Assembly (NCBI RefSeq): GCF_029168945.1
Contig: NC_083607.1
Location: forward strand, 40,967,257-41,031,256
DNA: 64,000 nt
Source of the DNA: Cannabis sativa
Taxonomy: Eukaryota; Streptophyta; Magnoliopsida; Rosales; Cannabaceae
Reading direction: 5' to 3'
Positions 35,321 to 47,320 of this stretch are shown piece after piece. The translations under genes and the position numbers were made by a program. The notes beneath the pieces were generated by a model, which was given only the letters and a program-made list of their open reading frames with translations, was not told the DNA's origin and made no database searches. The first letter of the stretch is position 1. The number at the start of each line of letters is the position of its first letter.

Positions 35321-37892
35321 GGATTTCGTCCCCGAAATCTAACCTGAATAACTCTGGATATTGAGCTCGCATATCTGACTCTAGCTCCCAGGTGGCTTCT
35401 TCCACCTTACTGTTTCTCCAGAGAACCTTGACCAAAGCTATGGTCTTATTCCGAAGGACTTTATCCTTTCTATCCAGGATCTGCACTGGTTGTTCCTCAT
35501 ATGACATGTCTGGCTGAAGCTGAAGACTCTCATAACTGAGTATATGAGAGGGGTCTGAAACGTATTTTCTCAACATTGAGACATGGAATACGTTGTGCAC
35601 TGCTGATAAGGCTGGAGGCAATGCTAACCGATATGCCACTTGACCTATCTTCTCGAGAATCTCGAAAGGTCCTGTAAACCTAGGGCATAACTTGCCTCTT
35701 TTCCCGAAACATTTAATCCCCTTCATCGGAGATACTCGCAAAAACACATGGTCCCCTACTCGGAACTCAACATCTCTACGTTTCGGATCTGCGTAACTCT
35801 TCTGTCTGCTCTGTGAGGCAAGCATTCTAGCTTTTATCTTTTCTATCGCCTCATTGGTCCGCTGAACTGACTCTGGACCTAGGTATTTCCTCTCCCCTGT
35901 CTCATCCCAGTGGATAGGGGATCTACATTTCCTACCGTACAACAGTTCATAGGGTGCCATCCCTATCGTACTCTGATAACTGTTGTTGTATGAAAATTCT
36001 ATTAACGGTAGATATTTACTCCATGAACCCTCAAAGTCCATAACACAGGCTCTCAACATATCCTCCAATATCTGAATTGTCCTTTCGGACTGACCATCTG
36101 TCTGAGGATGGAATGTTGTACTGAATTTTAGCTTCGTACCCATTGCCCGTTGCAAACTTTGCCAAAATTTGGAGGTGAATTTTGGATCCCTATCCGAAAC
36201 TATAGACTTCGGTACCCCGTGAAGTCTCACTATCTCTCTGACGTACAGTTCTGCCAACTGATCCACTGTAAATGTTGTTCTGACCGGCAGAAAATGAGCA
36301 GATTTCGTAAATCGGTCCACCAATACCCAGATGGAATCATACATACCCGTGGTCCTAGGTAACCCGACCACAAAATCCATAGTAATATCCTCCCATTTCC
36401 ATTCTGGTAGGGTTAGAGGCTGCAACAACCCTGCTGGTCTCTGATGTTCAGCCTTGATCTGCTTACAAGTGAGGCATCTCGATACGAATTCTACCAAATT
36501 CTTCTTCATACCGTTCCACCAGAAGTACGGTTTCAAATCTTGGTACATCTTGGTGGTGCCGGGATGCAGAGAATACGTGGTAGAATGAGCCTCCTCAAAG
36601 ATCTCGTTTCTCAAGTCCACACTGTTCGGGACACAAACCCTGGCTTTATACAAAAGCATCCCACTATCTGACACTGAAAAGTCTTTGGCTTGACCAGCCA
36701 ATACCTCATCTCGGATCTTCACTAACTCCGGATCTGTCGTCTGAGCAACCTTTATTCTTTCTAACAGATCAGATTGCAGCGTTAAGTTGTGAAGCTGACC
36801 TACCACAAACTCAATGCTGGATCTAACCATATCCTCTGCTAGCTGAGGTGAGATCTGAACCATGCTAGCTACTTGCCCGGGACCCTTTCTGCTCAGGGCA
36901 TCGGCCACTACATTGGCTTTTCCGGGATGATAGAGGATCTCGCAATCGTAATCCTTCACTAATTCCAACCAACGCCTTTGTCTCATGTTCAAATCTTTCT
37001 GAGTAAAGAAATACTTGAGACTTTTATGGTCGGTATAGATCTCGCACTTCTCCCCATAAAGGTAATGCCGCCAAATCTTCAGTGCAAAAACCACTGCGGC
37101 CAATTCTAAATCATGAGTCGGGTATCGCTGTTCATAATCCTTTAACTGACGGGAGGCATAAGCGATAACCCGATCGGCTTGCATCAATACGCACCCCAAT
37201 CCCTGTTTGGATGCGTCACAGTAGACTACGAACTTCTCCTTGTCCGAAGGCAAAGCTAGTACCGGAGCAGTAATCAACCTCTGTTTCAGCTCCTGACCAG
37301 ATAAATCGCTGATTCTTCTTTGTAAGCTCGGTTAGGGGCATTGAAATTTTGGAGAACCCCTCCACGAACCTACGGTAGTACCCAGCTAATCCCAAGAAGC
37401 TTCTGATCTCTGTCACTGTCTTCGGTCTCGGCCAATCCCTGACGGATTCAATCTTCCCGGGATCCACCTTGATCCCATCTTTACTCACAATGTGCCCTAG
37501 GAAGGACACCTGAGACAACCAGAACTCACATTTCTTGAACTTGGCGTAGAGCTTATGTTCTCGAAGTCGTTGCAGTACCATCTGAAGATGTAACTCATGC
37601 TCTTCTTCTGATTGAGAGTACATGAGGATGTCGTCGATAAACACAATCACACAGATATCGAGGAAATCCTTGAATACTCTATTCATCAGGTCCATGAATG
37701 CTGCAGGAGCATTGGTTAGTCCGAATGACATAACCAGAAACTCGTAGTGTCCATACCTAGTGCGGAAAGCCGTCTTCGGAATGTCCTCCTCTCGGATTCT
37801 CAACTGATGATAACCCGAGCGGAGATCAATCTTAGAAAAGACCGTCTTCCCCTGAAGCTGATCGAACATGTCATCGATCCTAGGTAATGGAT
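35304..37892 (-). pseudogene. G1 polyprotein, C-terminal part: RT, RNase H, integrase, chromodomain
   Basis: This continues the RT from the G2 insertion point ([19 protein letters not shown]). It carries the RT catalytic [12 protein letters not shown], RNase H ([28 protein letters not shown]), and the integrase zinc-binding histidines and cysteines (HPGTTKMYQ...CLTCKQIK). The catalytic DD35E set ([29 protein letters not shown]) and the C-terminal chromodomain ([18 protein letters not shown]) follow. A 23-nt deletion near 37296, relative to G2, shifts the frame between RT and RNase H, so two frames (37869-37216 and 37277-35304) are seen. Residues of the catalytic sets are otherwise intact. The upstream half lies at 47321-49402. 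Confidence 0.95.
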
Positions 37893-40117
37893 TGTAACAC
37901 CCTAACTATCTTAGGCGTATTACGTGATTTTTAAACGTACTGTGCAGCTCGTTGCTAATCAACGAGGTTTATGGAAAAACGTGATTAATTAAAATTTTGT
38001 TTTTTTTTTTTCATTAAACTTATAAACCATTTTACAAAAGTCTCGGGATCCCGATTTATAAAAATATTTACAAACGTTTTAACTGTTTAACTTTTACATC
38101 AAAATGAAAGTCGTCTAACGACAGTTACAAAAATCTCAGCCCTGCTGTCCCGAGGATCGTACGCTCCAGGCCTAACCGCCCCGACATGTACAATCTCATA
38201 TGCTCGGTCACGGTCCATCAGCTACAGCCTTGCCTTTACCTACACATGAACATCAACTGTGAGTCGACAGACTCAGTAAGAAAAGCATAATAATATCATA
38301 CATAAAACTGACTGCCGTGTCCAACACGATACTGAGTCCCGCTACTGCCATGTCCAACATGGTACTGAGCACTACTGCCATGTCCAACATGGTACTGAGT
38401 TTTGAACGTTCAGGGGACGGTACTATTGACAAGTATCCTCCTGATCGGTCGAACCGGTCATACTCCAGCCTGTACCGACGGGATAGGTCAATAGCACTGA
38501 ACCACCAACCAAGTGTCAGCCTGATCGGTCGAACCGGTCATACTCCGCCGTCGGTCATACTCCAGCCTGTACCGACGTGACAGGGTTGGATGGTTCGAAG
38601 CCTAAATACATAACTAATGTAATCTAGCAGGCTTCCTACATGCACGCTAAACATGTAATCTACATATGCATACTGTTATACTAATCTTACACGGATTCCG
38701 ATTTCAGTGTGCCGTCAACCCGACCGGAACCGAAGCCGAACGGCGGATTACATCGGCTCCTAAACCATAAAAATCACAACGCTATAAGTGACACGCTAAA
38801 TCACTTCCCGGGGACTAAAACTTGAAACTAAAAGTTTCCCTATCGATAAAAAGCATGGCAATACCCCTAAAAACCCAAAAACGAGGAAAACTAGGGTTCT
38901 GAAAAATCCCCCAACCGGCAGACCGGTTGCCCAACCGAATTCCGTTACGGGAAATTCGAACCCCCATCCGTAATTCGGATGCTCAACCGGAATTCCGGTT
39001 CCTCGCAGGCAGCCAACTAAAAATCTCCTAACTTGACCAATTCAAACCCAATTGGTCCCAAACTTTCCAGACCTGTTCTATATGCCCCAAATAACAATTC
39101 TAGAGCATCAAACCTACCCAGAAACCACATAAGCAAAATTCACCATTGGAGCTCGAGCTTTGAGTTCCAAACTCAAGCTTGAGCAAAACCACCTAACATG
39201 CATCCTAACCTATTTAATTCTACTCAAGTAAGCATATAATCATCTCTGAAAACATACAGAAACATCCAGCCATTCACAGAAACCAAACATAGCATTTTCT
39301 CTCAAAATCACATATTTTCACATATAAACTAAAAGCTTTGAACACCCTATCTAGCATGCTTCAAACAACTCAATTATTCAACACATAAACATGCTTTGAA
39401 TCACACAATTTAACCTCAAAACACAGCAGCCAAAATCAACTAAAATCATGCATGCATTCATCACTTTTCATCATTTTTTTCAAGAAAAACAAGTAAGAGA
39501 TTAAAGCCAAGAATTACCTTAAAGAAAATTCACTTTGATCTAGCAAAACCACTAGCAATCACCAACCAAAACTCAGCCCTTGCACAGCCAAGCCTTGGCC
39601 GAAAGAGGGAGAGAGAGAGCTTGAGTGTTTTTTCTAATTTCTTTTAAAATTTGACTAAGTGTGAAATGCTTGAGAAAAGAGGAATTTAAATCATATTTTT
39701 CATTTATTTCAGCCAACATTTAAAACCAAATAAACATTTAATTTCCAAATAAAAACTCACATAAGACAAAACACTAATGGGGCAAAAAGACCATTTTGCC
39801 CCTCCACCATAAAATCATGAAAATCATACTAAAGGGGTATTTTTGGGACATTCTAAATTCCCGGCCATTCCTGACATTCCCAATGTCTAAAACCCGTCCC
39901 CAAAATGCTAACATACTAAGTTGTGATTTCTACTGAGCCAAACGCCGAGTTCCAAAATACCGGACACCGGAAATGCGAAATATAAAAACTGCTGATGACA
40001 TAATTATGCATATCTGAATTCCATAAATAACAATGATAAATTATTTAAATAGCTATAAATAATTTCCTGATTAACATAAATAACTGCTAATTTCCAAATT
40101 AACTAAGCGGGTTTACA
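37893..40117 (-). repeat. 3' LTR of G2
   Basis: 2225 bp. From about 39000 to its end it is almost identical to 46200-47320. Between about 38690 and 39000 it differs from its partner at many CCGG, CAG or CTG sites, including damaged palindromes. One base is missing near its end (GGGTTTACA for GGGCTTTACA). Confidence 0.95.
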
Positions 40118-40135
40118 ACTATTCCCCCCTTAAAA
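40118..40135 (-). other. Polypurine tract of G2
   Basis: TTTTAAGGGGGGAATAGT on the minus strand directly before the 3' LTR. The polyprotein's last codons and its TAG stop lie within it. Confidence 0.85.
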
Positions 40136-43100
40136 GGATTTCGTCCCCGAAATCTAACCTGAATAACTCTGGATATTGAGCTCGCATATCTGACTCTAGC
40201 TCCCAGGCGGCTTCTTCTACCTTACTGTTTCTCCAGAGAACCTTGACCAACGCTATGGTCTTATTCCGAAGGACTTTATCCTTTCTATCCAGGATCTGCA
40301 CTGGCTGTTCCTCATAAGACATATCTGACTGAAGCTGAAGGCTCTCATAACTGAGTATATGAGAGGGGTCTGAAACGTATTTTCTCAACATTGAGACATG
40401 AAATACGTTGTGCACTGCTGATAAAGCTGGAGGCAATGCTAACCGATATGCCACTTGACCTATCTTCTCGAGAATCTCGAAAGGTCCTGTAAACCTAGGG
40501 CATAACTTGCCTCTTTTCCCGAAACGTTTAATCCCCTTCATCGGAGATACTCGCAAAAACACATGGTCCCCTACTCGGAACTCAACATCCCTACGTTTCG
40601 GATCTGCGTAACTCTTCTGTCTGCTCTGTGAGGCAAGCATTCTAGCTTTTATCTTTTCTATTGCCTCATTGGTCCGCTGAACTGACTCTGGACCTAGATA
40701 TTTCCTCTCCCCTATCTCATCCCAGTGGATAGGGGATCTACATTTCCTACCGTACAACAGTTCATAGGGTGCCATCCCTATCGTACTCTGATAACTGTTG
40801 TTGTACGAGAACTCTATTAACGGTAGATATTTATTCCATGAACCCTCAAAGTCCATAACACAGGCTCTCAGCATATCCTCCAATATCTGAATTGTCCTTT
40901 CGGACTGACCATCTGTCTGAGGATGGAATGCTGTACTGAATTTTAGCTTCGTACCCATTGCCCGTTGCAAACTTTGCCAAAATTTGGAGGTGAATTTCGG
41001 ATCCCTGTCCGAAACTATAGACTTCGGTACCCCGTGAAGTCTCACTATCTCCCTGACATATAACTCTGCCAACTGATCCACTGTAAACGTTGTTCTAACC
41101 GGCAGAAAATGAGCAGATTTCGTAAATCGATCCACCACTACCCAGATGGAGTCATACATACCCGTGGTCCTAGGTAACCCGACCACAAAATCCATCGTAA
41201 TATCCTCCCATTTCCATTCTGGTAGGGTTAGAGGCTGCAACAACCCTACTGGTCTCTGATGTTCAGCCTTGATCTGCTGACACGTGAGGCATCTCGATAC
41301 GAATTCTACCAAATTCTTCTTCATACCGCTCCACCAGAAGTACGGTTTCAAATCTTGGTACATCTTGGTGGTGCCGGGATGCAGAGAATATGGAGTAGAA
41401 TGAGCCTCCTCAAAAATCTCGCTTCTAAGTTCCACACTGTTCGGAACACAAACCCTGGCTTTATACAAAAGCATTCCACTATCTGACACTGAAAAGTCTT
41501 TGGCCTGACCAGCCAATACCTCATCTCGGATCTTCACTAACTCCGGATCTGTCGTCTGAGCAACCTTTATTCTTTCTAACAGATCAGATTGCAGCGTTAA
41601 GTTGTGAAGCTGACCTACCACAAACTCAATGCTGGATCTAACCATATCCTCTGCTAGCTGAGGTGAGATCTGAACCATGCTAGCTACTTGCCCGGGACCC
41701 TGTCTGCTCAGGGCATCAGCCACTACATTGGCTTTTCCGGGATGATAGAGGATCTCGCAATCGTAATCCTTCACTAATTCCAACCAACGCCTTTGTCTCA
41801 TGTTCAAATCTTTCTGAGTAAAGAAATACTTGAGACTTTTATGGTCGGTATAGATCTCGCACTTCTCCCCATAAAGGTAATGCCGCCAAATCTTCAGTGC
41901 AAAAACCACTGCGGCCAATTCAAAATCATGAGTCGGGTATCGCTGTTCATAATCCTTTAACTGACGGGAGGCATAAGCGATAACCCGATCGGCTTGCATC
42001 AATACGCACCCCAATCCCTGTTTGGATGCGTCACAGTAGACTACGAACTTCTCCTTGTCCGAAGGCAAAGCTAGTACCGGAGCAGTAATCAACCTCTGTT
42101 TCAGCTCCTGAAAACTAGCTTCGCATTTATCTGTCCAGATAAATCGCTGATTCTTCTTTGTAAGCTCGGTTAGGGGCATTGAAATTTTGGAGAACCCCTC
42201 CACGAATCTACGGTAGTACCCAGCTAATCCCAAGAAGCTTCTGATCTCTGTCACTGTCTTCGGTCTCGGCCAATCCCTGACGGATTCGATCTTCCCGGGA
42301 TCCACCTTGATCCCGTCCTTACCCACAATGTGTCCTAGGAAGGACACCTGAGACAACCAGAACTCACATTTCTTGAACTTTGCGTAAAGTCTATGTTCTC
42401 GAAGTTGTTGCAGTACCAATTGAAGATGTAACTCATGCTCCTCTTCTGACTGAGAGTACACGAGGATGTCGTCGATAAACACAATCACGCAGATATCGAG
42501 GAAATCCTTGAATACTCTATTCATCAGGTCCATGAATGCTGCAGGAGCATTGGTTAGTCCGAATGACATAACCAGAAACTCGTAGTGTCCATACCTAGTG
42601 CGGAAAGCCGTCTTTGGAATGTCCTCCTCTCGGATCCTCAGCTGATGATAACCCGAACGGAGATCAATCTTAGAAAAGACCGTCTTCCCCTGAAGCTGAT
42701 CGAACAAGTCATCGATCCTAGGTAATGGATATTTATTCTTCACCGTCAGCTTGTTCAACTCTCTGTAGTCGATGCACATCCTCATAGATCCATCCTTCTT
42801 CTTGACGAATAAAACCGGGGCTCCCCAAGGTGACACACTGGGCCGAATGAACCCTATGTCAAGCAACCCTTGGAGCTGAATCTTCAATTCCTTAAGTTCA
42901 GCTGGAGCCATCCTATACGGGGCTTTAGAAACCGGATCCACCCCTGGTGCCAAGTCAATCACGAAGTCAATCTCCCGATGAGGTGGTAACCCTGGAAGTT
43001 CTTCGGGAAAAACGTCCAAAAATTCCCGAACCACTCTGATATCCTCTGGCCGAATGGTGTCTGGCCGAGTAATGTCCACCACCACGGCCAGAAACCCTAA

Positions 43101-44802
43101 GCACCCACCGTGCAATAATTCTCTCGCTGACATAGCCGAGATCACCGGGATCCGAGATCCCTGAACCGAACCCACAAATACGAACGGTTCTTCACTTTCC
43201 GGTTGGAAGACCACCATCTTCCTCTTACAGTCAATGCTCGCCGAATATTTAGATAGGAAATCCATTCCTAAAATAATATCAAATTCGACTAAGCTCATCT
43301 CTATCAGATCAGCGCTTAACTCTCTACCATCTATTCTGATCGGCATAGACCTAATCCACCTATTGGAGATAACCAATTCTCCGCCAGGTAACAGGGTTCC
43401 AAACCCTGATTCATATCTATCAAAGGGTCTACCCAACTTACTAAAGACTCTGGCCGCCACATAAGAACGTGTAGCCCCAGAATCAAACAGCACTGAATAA
43501 AGCGAGTTGTTAATAAAAAGCTGACCTGTAACAACTGATGGGCTGGCATCTGCATCAGCCTGCGTGATCGCGAATACCCTGGCTGGAGTGGGTATCGCTG
43601 GAGCTCTCGGTGCCTCTGGCCGGAGCTGGGGACATTCCCTCTTGAAGTGCCCGGGCATGCCACAATGAAAGCATCCCTGCCCCTTGCACTCTCCCCGATG
43701 GTGCCTCTTGCAACTAGGGCACTCGGGATAGGAGAATCGGGTCTCATTACCACCAGGACGACTCCCTCTGTTCTGGTTCCCCCAGAACCTCTTGTTCTGA
43801 CTCGAGCCGCCGGAAGCAGTGGGTGCCCTCTTCCTCTGATCAATGGCCGAACCACTACTCCCCCGCCGAAGCCCGATGCGGGGAGGGGTAGGAGCTCCGC
43901 CACTAACCGGAGTACTGGCTGAATCTGACATACACCCCACTGCGCCCTCAGCTCGCAGTGCCTTCTCCACCATCTGAGCATAGGTGGTGCTGTCGTCTGT
44001 GGTAATCATCAGGTCATGCCTGATCTTGGGATTCAACCCGTCCAGATACTTCTCCTTCCTGCTGAAGTCGGTCGGCACAATTCCCGAGGCTAACCTCGCC
44101 AACCGGTCAAACTGAGTGGTATACTCAGTGACACTCATGTTCTCCCGCTGGGTCAGGTGAACGAACTCTTTCCTCTTGGCGCTTCTGACCGCCTCATTAT
44201 AGTATTTCGCGTTGAAGAGTTCCTGGAACCTTTCCCAGGTCATGGTGGTGACATCGTGAATCTGAGACACCATGTCCCACCATACCAGGGCATCCTCCCG
44301 GCCCGAAATGTGGCGCACACCACTCTGTCGTTACGGTGACACCCATGAAGTTCGGGATTCGGTGATCACCGTCGCCCACCGCTCGGCTTTCGATACATCC
44401 GGACCTCCCGGGAATACGGAGGTGCTTGCTTCCGAACCGCTCATACAATGGTTCCAATCTATGGGCCGCCACCACTATCTCGGCACAGGCGGCGGGGGCG
44501 GAGGTGCCACTTTGGAACTACGGGCACAGAGGCTGCGGGAGCACCCTGTCGTCTCAACCTACGAATCTCGAGGTCTTGTTCTTCGATCCGGCTTGCATCT
44601 CCGCAAACCGCAACTCCCAGTCGGGGCTCCCCGATCGGGGGGGAGCACTGGGCGGCTGTGGCGGGTCCTCAACACCCCGACCACGAGCCCTGCCTCGGGG
44701 ACCTCTACCTCGGCCCCTAGCAGGTGGGGGAAACCGAGCTCCCTCTCCCTGATTCGACCCCACGGAGTTGCCCCGACTCCTGGTGGTCCGCCTGGCGTCC
44801 AT
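40119..44802 (-). CDS. G2 gag-pol polyprotein (chromovirus), gag 5' end frame-broken
   Basis: One open frame of 1399 codons runs from 44318 to 40119. The family start (MDARRTT) is at 44802, and frame breaks near 44570, 44430 and 44320 separate it from the long frame. In the 1399-residue frame: capsid C-terminal part (EDALVWW at 8), zinc knuckle [14 protein letters not shown] at ~216-229, aspartic protease [10 protein letters not shown] with D at ~279, RT from ~470 with FIDD at ~614-617, RNase H from D763. The integrase zinc site is H972/H980/C1010/C1013 and the catalytic D1043, D1104, E1140 have DD35E spacing. The chromodomain ends the protein. All catalytic residues are present. In life the product is cut by its own protease, reverse-transcribes element RNA in virus-like particles and integrates the DNA. 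Many of the changes that break the N-terminal gag are at CAG/CTG sites, so they may be consensus errors. Confidence 0.93.
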
Positions 44803-45084
44803 CTAATTAGAACCGCCTGCGAAACCAAGAGTTGGCATATCAGGTCGTATTCAAGGCGAGCTTACTAATGCCGCTTAATTTGGAAATTAGAAATGAAACA
44901 TGCGCCTATTCTACTATCAGGCTACTAACATGCTTCCTAACAGGCTTTTCTTTTTCATAACTGAATAAAATAAACTACTAAAGCAATAAAGGCTTACTGA
45001 ACCGTGAACCGAGCTAACTGCTGATGATGATTGTACATGTCGTGACGATCTTCGGAAGACAACCTGGCGGCTCTGATACCAAAT
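44803..45084 (-). other. G2 untranslated leader
   Basis: Non-coding segment between the 5' LTR and the gag start, containing the primer site. It closely matches the G1 leader at 49403-49690. Nothing else is recognised. Confidence 0.7.
45070..45081 (-). other. Primer binding site of G2
   Basis: TGGTATCAGAGC on the minus strand, complement of the initiator-Met tRNA 3' end, 3 nt inside the 5' LTR at 45085. Confidence 0.9.
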
Positions 45085-47320
45085 TGTAACACCCTAACTA
45101 TCTTAGGCGTATTATGTGATTTTTAAACGTACTGTGCAGCTCGTTGCTAATCAACGAGGTTTATGGAAAAACGTGATTAATTAAAATTTTGTTTTTTTTT
45201 TTTCATTAAACTTATAAACCATTTTACAAAAGTCTCGGGATCCCGATTTATAAAAATATTTACAAACGTTTTAACTGTTTAACTTTTACATCAAAATGAA
45301 AGTCGTCTAACGACAGTTACAAAAATCTCAGCCATTGTCCCGAGGATCGTACGCTCCAGCCTAACCGCCCCGACATGTACAATCTCATATGCTCGGTCAC
45401 GGTCCATCGCCTACGACCTTGCCTTTACCTACACATGAACATAAAGCGTGAGTCGACGGACTCGGTAAGAAAAGCATAATAATATCATACATAAAACCGA
45501 TCGCCGTGTCCAACACGATGCGAGTCCCGCTACGCCATGTCCAACATGGTGCGAGCACTACCGCCATGTCCAACATGGTGCGAGTTTTGAACGTTCGGGG
45601 ACGGTACTATTGACAAGTATCCTCCGATCGGTCGAACCGGTCATACTCCGATTCTTGGTCATACTCCGGCTGTACCGACGGGATAGGTCAATAGCACCGA
45701 ACCACCAACCAAGTGTCGGCTGATCGGTCGAACCGGTCATACTCATTCTTGGTCATACTCCGGCACATGCGACGTGACGGGGTTGGATGGTTCGAAGCCT
45801 AAATACATAACTAATGTAATCTAGCGGGCTTCCTACATGCACGCTAAACATGTAATCTACATATGCATACCGTTATACTAATCTTACACCGGATTCCGAT
45901 TTCGTGTGTGCCGGTCAACCCGACCGGAACCGAAGGCCGAACGGCGGACATCGGCTCCTAAACCATAAAAATCACAACGCTATAAGTGACACGCTAAATC
46001 ACTTCCCGGGGACTAAAACTTGAAACTAAAAGTTTCCCTATCGATAAAAAGCATGGCAATACCCCTAAAAACCCAAAAACGAGGAAAACTAGGGTTCTGA
46101 AAAATCCCCCAACCGGCAGACCGGTTGCCCAACCGGAATTCCGGTTCTGGGAAATTCTGAACCCCCATCCGGAATTCCGGATGCTCAACCGGAATTCCGG
46201 TTCCTCGCAGGCAGCCAACTAAAAATCTCCTAACTTGACCAATTCAAACCCAATTGGTCCCAAACTTTCCAGACCTGTTCTATATGCCCCAAATAACAAT
46301 TCTAGAGCATCAAACCTACCCAGAAACCACATAAGCAAAATTCACCATTGGAGCTCAAGCTTTGAGTTCCAAACTCAAGCTTGAGCAAAACCACCTAACA
46401 TGCATCCTAACCTATTTAATTCTACTCAAGTAAGCATATAATCATCTCTGAAAACATACAGAAACATCCAGCCATTCACAGAAACCAAACATAGCATTTT
46501 CTCTCAAAATCACATATTTTCACATATAAACTAAAAGCTTTGAACACCCTATCTAGCATGCTTCAAACAACTCAATTATTCAACACATAAACATGCTTTG
46601 AATCACACAATTTAACCTCAAAACACAGCAGCCAAAATCAACTAAAATCATGCATGCATTCATCACTTTTCATCATTTTTTTCAAGAAAAACAAGTAAGA
46701 GATTAAAGCCAAGAATTACCTTAAAGAAAATTCACTTTGATCTAGCAAAACCACTAGCAATCACCAACCAAAACTCAGCCCTTGCACAGCCAAGCCTTGG
46801 CCGAAAGAGGGAGAGAGAGAGCTTGAGTGTTTTTTCTAATTTCTTTTAAAATTTGACTAAGTGTGAAATGCTTGAGAAAAGAGGAATTTAAATCATATTT
46901 TTCATTTATTTCAGCCAACATTTAAAACCAAATAAACATTTAATTTCCAAATAAAAACTCACATAAGACAAAACACTAATGGGGCAAAAAGACCATTTTG
47001 CCCCTCCACCATAAAATCATGAAAATCATACTAAAGGGGTATTTTTGGGACATTCTAAATTCCCGGCCATTCCTGACATTCCCAATGTCTAAAACCCGTC
47101 CCCAAAATGCTAACATACTAAGTTGTGATTTCTACTGAGCCAAACGCCGAGTTCCAAAATACCGGACACCGGAAATGCGAAATATAAAAACTGCTGATGA
47201 CATAATTATGCATATCTGAATTCCATAAATAACAATGATAAATTATTTAAATAGCTATAAATAATTTCCTGATTAACATAAATAACTGCTAATTTCCAAA
47301 TTAACTAAGCGGGCTTTACA
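45085..47320 (-). repeat. 5' LTR of G2
   Basis: 2236 bp. The palindromes (46110-46202) are intact, but about 45330-45960 differs from its partner at dozens of sites where CTG or CAG is replaced by CG, CCG or CGG, for example GCGAG for ACTGAG three times in the tandem repeats. Confidence 0.95.

Larger units (their letters stand above)
37893..47320 (-). mobile_element. Ty3/gypsy chromovirus G2 (inner), nearly complete
   Basis: 9428 bp with LTRs at 37893-40117 and 45085-47320, target duplication TGGAT at 37888-37892 and 47321-47325. It lies within the RT of G1, same family and same orientation. Polypurine tract, primer site and a long open polyprotein frame are all present. Over the outer ~1.1 kb the two LTRs differ at only a few positions, pointing to a recent insertion. 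Confidence 0.96.

Noticed and set aside
43331..43981. Overlapping frames of 60-216 codons in and opposite G1/G2 gag-pol (also 47992-48576, 44272-44868, 49061-49468)
   Set aside because: They are alternative-frame shadows of a clear gag-pol frame in GC-rich sequence, with no motif of their own.
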